A DNA stretch of 64,000 nucleotides from Glebionis coronaria (taxonomy: Eukaryota; Streptophyta; Magnoliopsida; Asterales; Asteraceae), in contig CM046875.1 of NCBI GenBank assembly GCA_025667525.1, forward strand, positions 201,724,125 through 201,788,124, written 5' to 3'. Shown here one piece after another: positions 21,291-32,345 of the stretch. Made by a program: the position numbers and the translations under genes. The notes under the pieces are model-generated. The model was not told where the DNA came from. It made no database searches and worked only from the letters and a program-made list of their open reading frames with translations. Each line of letters starts with the position of its first letter. The first letter of the stretch is position 1.

Positions 21291-24200
21291 TGTAACACTC
21301 TCATTTTTCGTATCGGTACAGTGGAAGGGTCTTTTAGAGTGTTACGGGATAGCACAATAACTCCAGTCATAGACAACACATAAAAATGGTTGTTCAAGGT
21401 TTAACATACATTCATTCGATAAACAGTTTTAAAAGCGTACAACAGGTCCCAAATTATACAGGTCATTAAGTTTACAAAACATTGATCGAATGAACATTTT
21501 TAATATGATGTGGGCCATCAGAGTCGATCTCCATCCGGATTACCTTCAAGCACCTGAGATAAAAACATGCAAAAATCATATCAGCGAATGCCGAGTGAAT
21601 TCATAGAGTTTAATAAAAACCGTTATATAAAACAATCGTTTAAAATCAGAACACAAGCATAATATCGGAAGTAAGTCCTCATATTGCTAGTCAGGCAATA
21701 TATATCCAGCATACATCTTAAACCGTCCATGAGATCGTAGTCTCTATATTACCATGATAGGTAATATATGCATCGTAATAGCGTCGTTATCGTTTATAGG
21801 ATACATTTTTATTTAAATTAGGTAGGATTATTATTAGCCGCATGACATTGTTACCTTACTATGAAAACAGCGGGTCGCGAACCCGACAAACAATTTGCCC
21901 ATCTAAGTTAGCGTGTTGTCACAAAAATCACGCTATGGAATCTTCTCATACATAAATTCGCTTACCAATCAATGTGGTACGACGGGGATCAACCGTCAAG
22001 GCGCGAACTGGGGTGATCGTCCCCAAATAGTACTATCAAATGCATAAGCGTCTACCAAATCCCGGCAGTTCACAATTCATGCTAATGGGACTTTAAGTGA
22101 CATAACCTAACTACTAATAATCCTTTTAGTCTCGAATATAGGGTCATAGCATCATTCAGGTCCATATCATTAAGCATACAATCGGGACTACTTGTGTTTG
22201 ATTTTTATAAAATCTAGCATGTTATCTCCCTCGCGGGTTAACAAATCATTTTATAAAACATTTAAAAGAGTGCGAGGCTATGAACTCACGTTGTTAATGA
22301 AAGGCGGATTATCGGCTACGGGCGTGCTTCGGTCACGGAAACCTATATAAATAATAATCGGTCTTAGACTCGGTCCAATGACTTTTATCAAAATAACAAT
22401 ATACATATGATGATTTTGTACATATGACGATGATCAAGTGGGTTTATACATCCTTGTTTACTCATTTTAGTGTTTACGTTTTGGTAACGTCTTACTAGTT
22501 CGCTAGTTTTACCGATTTTACCTATTTTAAGTCCATTAAGCCTTTTATAAGTTCTTTAACTTGTTTTTACCCATTTTATACCTATATTATCAGTATATAT
22601 ACTTTTCATGTTGGGCCCAAATGCGTTAAGCCCAATAAGTTCTTTTTATAAGTTTTTATCTTATTAAGTCCAATTATTAGTCCAATATGTTTAGTTAGCT
22701 CGTAAATGTACGTAATTCTTATAGTTCGGGTTTTATCGGTTTTTACTTGTATTCGTTACCTATACATCATTATATGACTTTTATAAAGTTGACATTAGAC
22801 GGGTTTGGTCGTCTAAGTTTTATTTAGTGAAAAACGTTAATTTTACGGCGATAGCCGAAAAAGTCGTAAAAATCAAGTTTATAGTTTTTACTACTTATAA
22901 ATATTATTTCACCACCATTTATATAATTTACCCATTTGATTAACCTTTTATACATTTATATAAATAAGTTTTATAAGTTAGTGGGTTTATATTTTTACAT
23001 TTTATACATTATAATGTGAGTGCTTATATAATAATAATAAACATTATTTCCAAAAATCTGATTTTTAACTTCATGTTCACCATTTTTAACATATCTAGAG
23101 TTCTATAATGAATTAGAAGCTCATTTTTGGATGGCATGATCTTCATATTATGTGCTACATTTAACTTAGTTATAGCTACTGCCCATTTTGAGTTTAACTT
23201 GCCTTCACAGTCCCTACAAAACTGCTTATTCAGATTAGACCACCTAACTTGTTTTGATCATATCTCACTCATTATTTTGATTCCATTGCATGGCCAACTC
23301 TCACATGTGTATAACATCTTATACTTACTGTAAATGGATCAAACCATGCAATTTTATCAGTTCATCTTTTAGTTATCTACTGTTTTTATACAGCCAACTA
23401 AATAATCAAGATTTTAGCTTCATTTCTTATAGTTATCAACCTTTTTAAGCATATCTATCAACACTTGATCCCCACACAACATTTTTATCATCATATATAC
23501 ATCATATACATATACAAAATGAAAGAAAATACATTTGTTCTTTACAAAATAACAAGAGAAAAATGGAGAGGATGATCTTCTTTACCAACCAAGTGGATTT
23601 CTTGTTTTAGGAAGACAAGAACTTGATGAACACAACAAGTATCTCCAAGACCATCAAATATCAAGAACATAGGTTGGAAAATCAGCCCTAGGACACAAGC
23701 AAATCACCTCCAAAGTTGTTAATATGGCCACCAAATCAGCAAGACTTCAAGAATACTCCTTAATAGAGCTAGTAAACATGTGGTTCATGGCTAGAAGAGA
23801 TCAAATGGGGTGTTTGTTAGCTTATTTTGGACGGCAAAGAGGGAGAGTTTGAGAGGATTTTGGTGTGGATTGCATGTGAGAAATGGTGTAGGTGAAAACA
23901 AGTTGCTAGTTTTGAGGTTTAGTGGGAAAGTTAGCTTGAAATGTAAGCTTAGGCTTACACTTGTAATGTGTAAGCTAACTTGATGCCACCTTGGTGTTGT
24001 GGTGTCAAGTTGGCCGTCCCATTAAGCTAGTGGGGTGGGACAATGTGTTTTGTCCCATCTCACTAGTTTACGGGTATTTCTTGATTCTAGTTTTCTCGAT
24101 TTGCGTGCCCTCGGGTCGTTTTACGAAAAACTTTTTTATAAATTATGAATCAACGTCACAAAATGAATCCAATAAAAATTGTCTCATCAAAAACGGAGTT

Positions 24201-24376
24201 CAAAAACGTAAATACGTAATCCTAAGGTTTCCGGTTTAGTCGTAAAAGACGCCAAATTATGCACGTAAGCCCAAATTTAAATCCGTAAATTGTGAGTTCG
24301 TCAACCAACATAAAAATAAGTTTCAAAATATTATACGAGAAAATATTTTACTACCTAAAAATGTTAGATTCTTACA
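21291..24376 (-). repeat. 5' LTR of element C
   Basis: This is the 3086-bp copy of 12055-15134. Its right end abuts the AGGTA duplication. The 82-codon ORF at 23991-24239 is the LTR twin of the one at 14752 and is not a gene. Confidence 0.96.
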
Positions 24377-24381
24377 AGGTA
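24377..24381. repeat. Target site duplication of C, right copy (AGGTA)
   Basis: Identical to 12050-12054. After it B's extra ORF continues in phase. Confidence 0.95.
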
Positions 24382-26116
24382 TGCTTTTACTGTGTGCCCC
24401 ATTGTTTATGATAGTGTGATCCGTCAATTTTGGGATTTTGCTACACTTGTGGCTGTGGTTGGTCGTCCACGTGAACTTCATGCTACCATAGATGGACGTT
24501 CTTATGTGGTTACTGAAGCCTCTATTAGGAGTTCCCTTCATCTTCAAGATGAAGGTGGTGTTGTTTCAATCCCCAATGCTGAGGTTTTGGAGGGGATGGT
24601 TGCTATTGGGTATAACCATGGGGGGAAGTTTATCTTCCAAAAGAATAGGTTTTCCCCCCAGTGGAAGCTTCTAGTGCACTTTTTGATTCATTGTTTAAGC
24701 CCCAAGTCTGGGAGTTGGGATGCTTTTCCTACTCCTTTGGCTACTGGTCTAATCTACATAGCACAGGGTAGGGTGTTTAATTTCTCTCGCTATTTGTTTG
24801 ATGGGATGGTTAGCAATCTGTCTATTACCGGTTATAGGAAGAAATTTTTAATGTATCCTAGGTTTTTACAGCAGATAATTGTGTGTTTTCCTCGTGATAG
24901 GGAGGAGTATGAGACCCCCAAGCTTACTGCTAAAGTTTACTACAATATGGCTCATGGGTTTAGCAGACATTAGAGGCCCCTTACTGATGCAATGTTGGGC
25001 CTTTCCCAAGGTCCTCCTGATGTTGTTCCTCCGGTTGTTCAAGCCAAGGAGGAACCTCCATTAGGTGATGACCCAATGGAGGAGGAGCATCCTGCTGGTG
25101 GTGCACCGAATGTGGTTGTGGAAGAGCCGGTTGAGGAAGTGGTGGTTGAAGGCCATCCACTTCCAAGGCTGCCCCCTCTTTGATGCCACATTCGTCTCTA
25201 TTTGTGGATACTCCCCCTCCTAGTCCTGTCCCTCACTTTTCTGATAAGCCCTCTGGTTCTCGTGCTCATGATGATGACCCCTTTATTGCTTCTTGTTCCA
25301 ATGCAGCCTTCCCAGACCCAAGTCCTCTTGGTGAGAAGGTGGAGGAGCCTATTACACTTACTTCTTTGCTTGATCTCATGCACAGGTACCATGAAAGGAT
25401 TCTTTCATTCGAGGCGGATTTGAATCAACATCGTAAGCTTATCGAGGAATTTGTTCTTCCCATGGCTGACCGGATTAAAGCGTTGGAGACAAAACAGAGG
25501 CGAAGGAAGAAGCATGTGGTTCAGTCTGATTCTGATGAGGAGGTTGATGATCTTGTGGAGGATGGCTTGAATTTGTTGGTGAAGGCTGCGTTTGCTGATA
25601 AGTTGTATGATGATCTGCCGATTCCTCCTACTTCTTCAAGCATCCCTCCTACTGCTGCTCCATTAAAGGAAGATGTTGCTGGTACTACTGCTGGATCGTC
25701 TCATGATCCAAAAGGGAAAGCCCCTATGCATGCTGCTCCCTCACCCCCCTCGCAAGCGTACTCGCAGACAACTTGAGGAGGATAGGTTGGGTGAGGAGGC
25801 TGCACAAAGGATGCAAGCGGATTTTGACCAAGCTGCCCGGGCTGAGGAGGAAGTTCTATAGAAGCAGAGACGTGAACAGTTGCAGCATGATGCTATGCAT
25901 TGGGACGATAACGATTGGATGCGGGTGCTCATTATTCTTACAATGGATTATTCCCAGTTTACTGAACTCTTGGGTTCTGATGTAAATGAGCATAATTGTA
26001 TTCCTTGAGCTATGGTGTTAATGCGTAAGCAACAGTTTGCGCTTGCTGCTCAACTGCGTGAAAAACGTAAGAACAGGCCTTTGACAAAAACCGAGGAGAA
26101 AAATTTGATGTAGAGG
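24382..26116 (+). pseudogene. Extra ORF of B (longin-like family), segment 2
   Basis: It continues segment 1 in phase: YAFTVCPIVYDSVIRQFWDF, then SLHLQDEGGV, FSPQWKLLVHFLIHCLSPKS and KKFLMYPRFLQ, the conserved core of the family as I remember it. A TAG at 24971-24973 (probably CAG originally) stops the frame, which then stays open to 25183. The region after a shift near 25181 is Pro/Ser-rich with a coiled-coil stretch (YHERILSFEADLNQHRKLIE and following). A further shift near 25745 leads to a Glu/Arg-rich helix and KKNRPLTKTE-like text up to the D insertion. The core fold may be a DNA- or RNA-binding plant transposon domain; I cannot assign a reaction. Confidence 0.75.
26112..26116. repeat. 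Target site duplication of D, left copy (AGAGG)
   Basis: AGAGG precedes the D terminus and recurs at 37694-37698. Confidence 0.95.
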
Positions 26117-26472
26117 TGTTGTTCCCATTCAATCCATAACACAAGATTTAGAGAGAGAAATAGTAGAAAAGTAGAAAGAGAAAGTAGAGAGAGAAGTGGA
26201 AGGTTTACACAAAAACTAGGTGTTTTATGAAATGAACCAACACCCTCTTCCACGTGTGGAAGAGGGTTATATAAGCCACGGCTCTAAGGCCTTTGTGGGC
26301 TTCATCTTGGGCCAGGCTTGGCATTCACTTGGGCATATAGCCCCTAACAAAGACAATATTAGCTTAAAGTCCAAGCCCGCGTTTCCCGACTAACCTATTA
26401 CTATACAAGACCAATAACGACTAAGATGACCTATTACATTCTTGTACGACTATATAAACTATAGGGCTAACA
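26117..26472 (-). repeat. 3' LTR of element D
   Basis: A 356-bp copy of 37338-37693. It contains a near-perfect 24-bp palindrome at 26243-26266 centred on CCACGTGTGG, followed by TTATATAA (26267-26274). Confidence 0.97.
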
Positions 26473-26473
26473 A

Positions 26474-26484
26474 TCTCCCCCAAT
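26474..26484 (-). other. Polypurine tract of element D
   Basis: On the minus strand TTGGGGGAGAT directly precedes the 3' LTR, the usual plus-strand primer of Copia elements. Confidence 0.8.
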
Positions 26485-28863
26485 GTATCGGTCATCTTAA
26501 AAAGCTTAAAAAGCATAAGATGGTTGAGTGAATACATTCTTGTAGAGAAGATCTTCCTGCTTTGGTCTTGATCTTGTTTGTAACAGCTTTGTTCCTTCAT
26601 GCTTTCGTGATCTTTATCTTGAGCCTTTTTCATTCGACTTTGAGTGCTTGAGATCTTCATCTGTGCTCTTGTGACTAAGATGACCTATTACATTCTTACA
26701 TTCTTAGGTATCTTGATTATCGCCATCTAGTGCTCTTGTGACTTCTGAATCGACATCGGTAGCACAGCTACGCCACCTTCTTGATATGCAGCAACATATA
26801 TAGACACAGATAAAATGGCTTTGAACATTTCATCCTAACTCGGTAGCGTTTTACCTCCGGTCGGTGAAGACCGTTAAACGGTATTAAATATCGTACCTGT
26901 GATCAGGTAGATTCGATTTAGAACCTCCTTGACAGGGTTTCCCAGCGGTAGTAGCCAGTTCTCTTTACTCGACCGTCTCAAAGCAGACTGCGAACGTAAA
27001 GAGTGAATAAAAAAGGATACGGTTATCCGTTTGATTAGAGTCGTCAATTCAGAATTCCTGGAACAAGTTTGATTCTATAAGAATAGCACCATTGTTGCTT
27101 TCCAGTTTGACACAAGCTTGATTCGTGTAGAATCGCACAAGTTACCTACCATGAGCTTGTTTGATGCTGGCTCAAGCAGGATTTCCGTCTTCATTGTGAA
27201 TCGTATCACTCAGATGTTCTGGCAATATCACAAGGATAATGCGTAGGACTCGATTCAGTCCTAATGAGATGATAGATAGATCTCGTTTGGCTCTAGACTC
27301 AATAAGTGCATTTTGGTATTCGGAGGCTAGAGCAGACTGTCACCTTTTCAATATTAACTGACTCGGAGTGAGAAAGTCAATAGATACGTGTTGATCTCCG
27401 TGACAATGAGACAAGTTTCTTTTGAGAGAAACTCGAATGGCTGGGGAAGGGTTGTGCATCGCATCACTGGGTCCATGACACTTGTCTTCAAAAGATGTGT
27501 TAACCCGGTTTCTACCTAGTTTGCATAGAATATTCAACTCCTTCCATGCTTACCAATACGTCATCATTAGCACCTTGTTGTGATTGTTCTAGTGCTAACT
27601 TAAGTAATTGGTCCGCATTCAGCTTCATTCCACTCCATCTTTCCTAAGGACAACTATTTCTAGCTATGGAATGTCCTTGGGTAGATCCCTCCGGTTCTGG
27701 TTGGATCATAGGACTTAGTTTCCTATCCTAAACCACCTTTTGACTCCATCGTTCCGTCGTGGATAGTAGGTTGTTTTGGGTAAAGATCGTAACCATAAAA
27801 CCATTGAAAACAATTCAAAGTGCTTGATAATAATCAAAACTTTTAACACTTTGAAAGTTTTATATTTTCAAAAAGCTCCCCCTACACACATGCATTGATA
27901 AACGAAATAGTTTGGCATGTGAAGGAAAGAGTTGCACTTGAGTCTTTAAGATCACATGTTGCGATATATTACATTTTAATCACATTTTCCCCCCTATATC
28001 TAATATAAAAATATAATATTAGAGATACCAATTTATTAAAATATGACAATTTCCGAAAAATCGACGGGAGAGAAACATGTGTGCACGCATGAATCATGGA
28101 ACTTTTTCAGTCGGGTCGCTCCCCCTCAACAATATATATGTATCTTGAGACAAAATTTTAGAAAAACGACACCACAAAATATGTTGAGGTACGGAGTTGA
28201 GATGCGTTTTCCGATATAATATATTATATTTGACAATTTCATATCATTTTCGGAATGTGTTGGATACATAAAATATGACAATTTTAGAGATGTACCCAAC
28301 AACATTAAAAGGCTTGATTTTAAAACACTCCCCCTCAAAAATTGATCAAAATAACATATGACAATTTTGAGATATAAAAACCACTTATGAGGAAGGGAGT
28401 GTTGAACACACAATTTTGAAAGATTTAGAAAAACGTTTTGAGAAATTCTTGAAAAATTATGTTCAACGGTTTTAAAATAATCAGGATAGAAGACTTCTCT
28501 TCTATTGATTAGGGAAAGCGCACTGAAACGTACACTCCCTGTCGGGTCCGGTGTTTCATGAGCTCAAAACTTGGATTGTTTTGTGACTAGCTCATGACCG
28601 AGAAAAATAAATTTCCCGTTGTGAAGGATAAGTTATCATCCGTGATAAACTTTCCTTAAGTTGAAGTTCAAGGTTTAAGCTGACATTTACTTAGAAATCG
28701 TTTTTCATGAGCTTAAAAACATTGAATGTTTTTATGAGAAGCTCATGACCGAGAAATATAAATTTCTCGTTGAAAAGGATAAGTTATCGTCCGAGATAAA
28801 CTTTCCTTAGTTGAGGTCCGAGTCCTAAGCTGTGATGCGCTTAGAAGTCATTATGAGAGAATA
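26485..28863 (-). other. Long noncoding 3' region of element D
   Basis: No ORF with coding character in 2.4 kb. Four extra C-rich tracts on the plus strand (27875-27884, 27986-27995, 28119-28127, 28327-28335) read on the minus strand like polypurine tracts (GAGGGGGAG type), similar to the functional one at 26474. Several are flanked by the word ATATGACAATTT. A 149-bp tandem duplication lies at the pol-proximal end. Confidence 0.65.
28557..28852 (-). repeat. 149-bp tandem duplication in D 3' region
   Basis: Units start at CATGAGCTC (28557) and CATGAGCTT (28706). Both contain GCTCATGACCGAGAAA, an AAGTTATC...GATAAACTT stem and a TTTCCTTA segment. The copies have diverged clearly. Confidence 0.7.
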
Positions 28864-30309
28864 TCAAGCAGCTTCATTTGCCAAAACCTCCAAGTCTTCT
28901 GGAGTCATATACTTCATACCAAGACGGTCAACGAGATACGCAAACCTATCTTTCGAGAGAGCTTTTGTAAACAAGTCTGCCAGCTGGTACTCAGTTCTGA
29001 CAAAGTATAATTCCACGATGCCGCGTTCCACTTGCTCCTTGATGAAGTGATATCTGACATCGATGTGCTTGGTGCGGGAGTGCTGAACCGGATTGCAAGA
29101 TTTGGCTATGGCCGACTTTGAGTCACAATACATAGGTATTTTATCAAAGTGGAAGCCATAATCTGTGAGTTGAGTTCTCATCCAGAGGACTTGAGCACAG
29201 CACGCGGATAGAGCCACATATTCTGCTTCAGCCGATGAGAGCGAAGTGCAATCCTGCTTCTTTGACGACCAGCTGACAAGCTTGTCTTCCCCTAGAAATT
29301 GTATGCTACCAGAAGTGCTTTTACGACTATCAAGACAACCTGCGTGATCAGAATCTGAAAAAGCCGTTAGATGAAAACCGGTTTCCCTCGGATACCAGAG
29401 TCCCATGTGAATGGTATTCTTAAGGTACCGAAAGATCCCTTTAACCTCTTTGAGGTGCTTTTGAGTAGGTCTGGCTTGATATCGTACACAATAGCAAGTG
29501 GCATGATGAATATCAGGCATGCGGGCTGTAAGGTACATAAGTGACCCGATCATACTGCGATATCGCGTTTGGTCTACGGGATACGAGTACAAGTCAGCGT
29601 CTAGGGATGTGGTCGACAATGGTGTACCAACGCGAGCACATGAGGTCATACCATGCTTGTTAAGTATCTCTTGAGCATACTTAGCTTGGTTAATGAAGAT
29701 ACCACGTGGGGATTGATGAATCTGGAGGCCTAAAAAGAATTTTAGCTCCCCCATCATTGACATTTCAAATCTGTTGTGCATTAATTTTTCAAAACATTTT
29801 GAAAGTTTTGGGTTCGTAGAACCAAAAATAATGTCATCAACATAAACTTTCACCAGCATTATGTCATCCTCATATTTATTAGTAAAGAGAGTAGGATCAA
29901 TAGAACCTTTGGAGAATCCTTTGGACACCAAGAAGTTTGAAAGTTCTTCGTACCATGCCCTTGGAGCTTGTTTACCTCCATATACAGCCTTCTTGAGACG
30001 ATAGACTTTGTCAGGGTGATGAGGATCGATGAATCCTTCCGGCTGATTCACATACACTTCTTCCTTCAAATGACCGTTGAGAAAAGTAGTTTTAACGTCC
30101 ATCTGAAAAACCGTGAAGCCCTTATGTGCAACATAAGCAAGGAATATCCTTACTGCTTCCAAACGAGCGACTGGAGCGAATGATTCATCGTAGTCTATTC
30201 CTTCTTGTTGACGGTATCCCTTAACCACAAGACGAGATTTGTTTTTAATGATGGTTTTTTCTTCATCCAGTTTGTTTTTCCAGATCCATTTGAAATCTAA
30301 AATTGACAT
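28864..30309 (-). pseudogene. Element D reverse transcriptase-RNase H
   Basis: An open stretch of 481 codons covers most of Copia RT and all of RNase H. Motifs are [32 protein letters not shown], catalytic [25 protein letters not shown] and [16 protein letters not shown]. RNase H shows [16 protein letters not shown] and [14 protein letters not shown]. One unusual residue is [10 protein letters not shown] where YGLKQAPRAW is usual. The first Met is internal: the frame enters from upstream through a TGA at 30319-30321. The C-terminus (LEVLANEAA) is at 28864. Confidence 0.9.
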
Positions 30310-31167
30310 TCCATAGGGTCAGTCAACAAGTTCCCAAACATTTAGGCGTTCAAACTGATGAATTTCGTCTTGCATTGATTCAATCCACGCATGATCAGTC
30401 ATGGCTTGTTTGATGTTTGTAGGTACAGTTGAACTCACGGTGAGTGCATACATACACACATCGCCATCGGTTTCGAGTTGTCAGCGTGTTCGAACCGGTT
30501 TTGAAGGATTTCCAATGACTTGCTCCAATGGATGATCACGTGTCCAATGGTGAGTGGATGGATATGGTTGGTAGAATGTATGCATGTTGGACAGATCCAC
30601 ATGTTGAGTAGAAGACTCTCCGACTTCGTGTACCGGTGTACCGAACGGATTGATAAATTCTTCATCGTCAGGTTGTGCATCGACTGCTTGATGGTTGTTT
30701 CCTCCTTCAGCATTGACGGTTGGTGATGTTGGTTGTATGACAGTTTCTTGAGTTTGTTGAGTATCCACTGGAATTGTCTCTTGAGCAACGGTTGCTGAAG
30801 TAGAGGCAGTTGTGTCTTGTTGATTTTGTTCGGGTGCATCAGCAGTATTGACAGCGGAAGGCTTTGACACAACTTGATTGTTTCCATAGTAATATTCATC
30901 AAACATTGGATCATATAAATCAACCAACTCACTCATTTGTGTCGTATCCGTCGAGTCTGCTGTAGGAGTACTTTGTTGACATTCTTGCACGGGACGTACA
31001 CTGTTTTGTGTAGGTGCCATTGCTAGACATTGAGGTGCGGGACTTGAGCTGTTGTGATCAAGTACCATGTGTGGCAATTCGTCAAAGTTCACATGAATTG
31101 TTTCGACAATAATCTTTGTTCCCTTGTTATAGACCCGATATCCTTTCGAAAATGTCGCATACCCCAC
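30310..31167 (-). pseudogene. Element D integrase tail and linker to RT
   Basis: The frame is shared with the RT. It starts in the integrase C-terminal part (GYATFSKGYRVYNKGTK) and passes through a Gln/Thr/Ser-rich linker. TGA stops at 30481-30483 and 30319-30321 both fit CGA-to-TGA transitions at CpG. A one-base loss in the G-run near 31183 separates it from the integrase core. Confidence 0.8.
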
Positions 31168-32345
31168 AAAAATACATGCATCACCTTTTCCTTCATCTTG
31201 TCGAGATTATCACTGTCTTTAAGAATGTAGCATAAAGATCCAAATACGTGAAGGAATTTGACAGTAGGTTTCCTGCCATTGATGATGTGATAAGGTGTCT
31301 TTTCATGTCTAGGGATAACGAGAGAACGATTCTGAGTATAACAGGCAGTTGCAATTGCGTCAGCCCAGAAGAATAGCGGTAATTTTGAAGCAGAAATCAT
31401 TGTTCGAGCTGCCTCAACCAAAGTTTGGTTCCGCCTTTCGACAACGCCGTTTTGTTCAGGAGTTCGAGCAATAGACGTTTGATGTTCGATGCCTTCTTCT
31501 TGAATTAAGATTGCAAGTTCTTGTTCAAAAATTCAGTACCCCTATCCGTTATTACGGTTAAGACTTGAGCTTGAAGATTGCGTTGTATCATCTTGAGAAA
31601 GTTTTTGAGAACCTCTGGTGTTTCATCTTTGGACCTTAGGAAGAAAGTCCATGTGTATCTAGAGTAATCATCAACAATCACGAGAATATACTTTTTCCCG
31701 TTAATACTCTCTACACGCATGGGACCACATAAATCCATGTGTAGAAGTTCTAATCGTCCTTTTAAGCTTGGGGTAGTCTTTAATTTGAAAGACTTCCGTT
31801 TTGCTTTCCCCAACTCACAAGAAGAACAAAGATGGTCTTTGACGAATTTTAACTTTGGGAGACCGGTCACAATATCATTTTTCGAAAGCAAGTTGATGGT
31901 GTCAAAGTTGAGATGTGATAATCGTTGATGCCATAACCATGCTTGAGATGATGAAGCTTTAGCCATTAAGCAAATTGGATTTGTAGAAGATGTGTCTTGA
32001 AGAGTTACTGTGTAGAGATTAGAACCACGAGAACCTGTAAGAAGGTCATTCCCATCGTAGTCTCTAACATAGCAAGTAGATTTTCGAAAGGCCACTTCCA
32101 AATCCGCATCACAAAATTGACCAACCGAGAATAAATTGTGATTCAGTCCCTCGACGTAATAAACCCATTTTATAGTGATATTCCCTTGAACCAAGACTCC
32201 ATATCCGAGTATCGGTGCAAATTGATCATTTCCAAATCGTACCGTACCCAGAAACTTCTACACGAAGTTAATGAGAAGCTTGAGATTGCCCGTCATGTGC
32301 TTTGTGCACCCGAAGTCCATTATGAATAGGATGATTTCGACGAGC
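31089..32345 (-). pseudogene. Element D protease and integrase core, broken
   Basis: The protease signature is IMDFGCTKHMTGN at about 32283-32323, with Asp-Phe-Gly where Copia proteases have Asp-Ser-Gly. A TAG lies at 32258-32260. The pre-integrase zinc finger is WLWHQRLSHLNFDTINLL and CSSCELGKAKRKSF. The catalytic core has HMDLCGPMR and TDRGTEF. A T-run frameshift near 31527-31532 precedes PEQNGVVERRNQTLVEAARTM. All three catalytic acidic residues are present but in different frames. Confidence 0.85.

Larger units (their letters stand above)
12055..24376 (-). mobile_element. Element C: Ty3/Gypsy retrotransposon, best preserved copy
   Basis: A 12.3-kb element in reverse orientation with near-identical LTRs of 3080 and 3086 bp and TGTAA...TTACA ends. 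The primer site lies next to the right LTR and the polypurine tract next to the left one. The order in its sense is LTR, pre-gag ORF, gag, protease, RT, RNase H, integrase, chromodomain-like tail, LTR. Lesions are two frameshifts in gag and two nonsense codons around the protease; the rest of pol is open over 1042 codons. It has the same design as element A, but its LTRs differ by far fewer changes, so it is younger. Confidence 0.96.
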
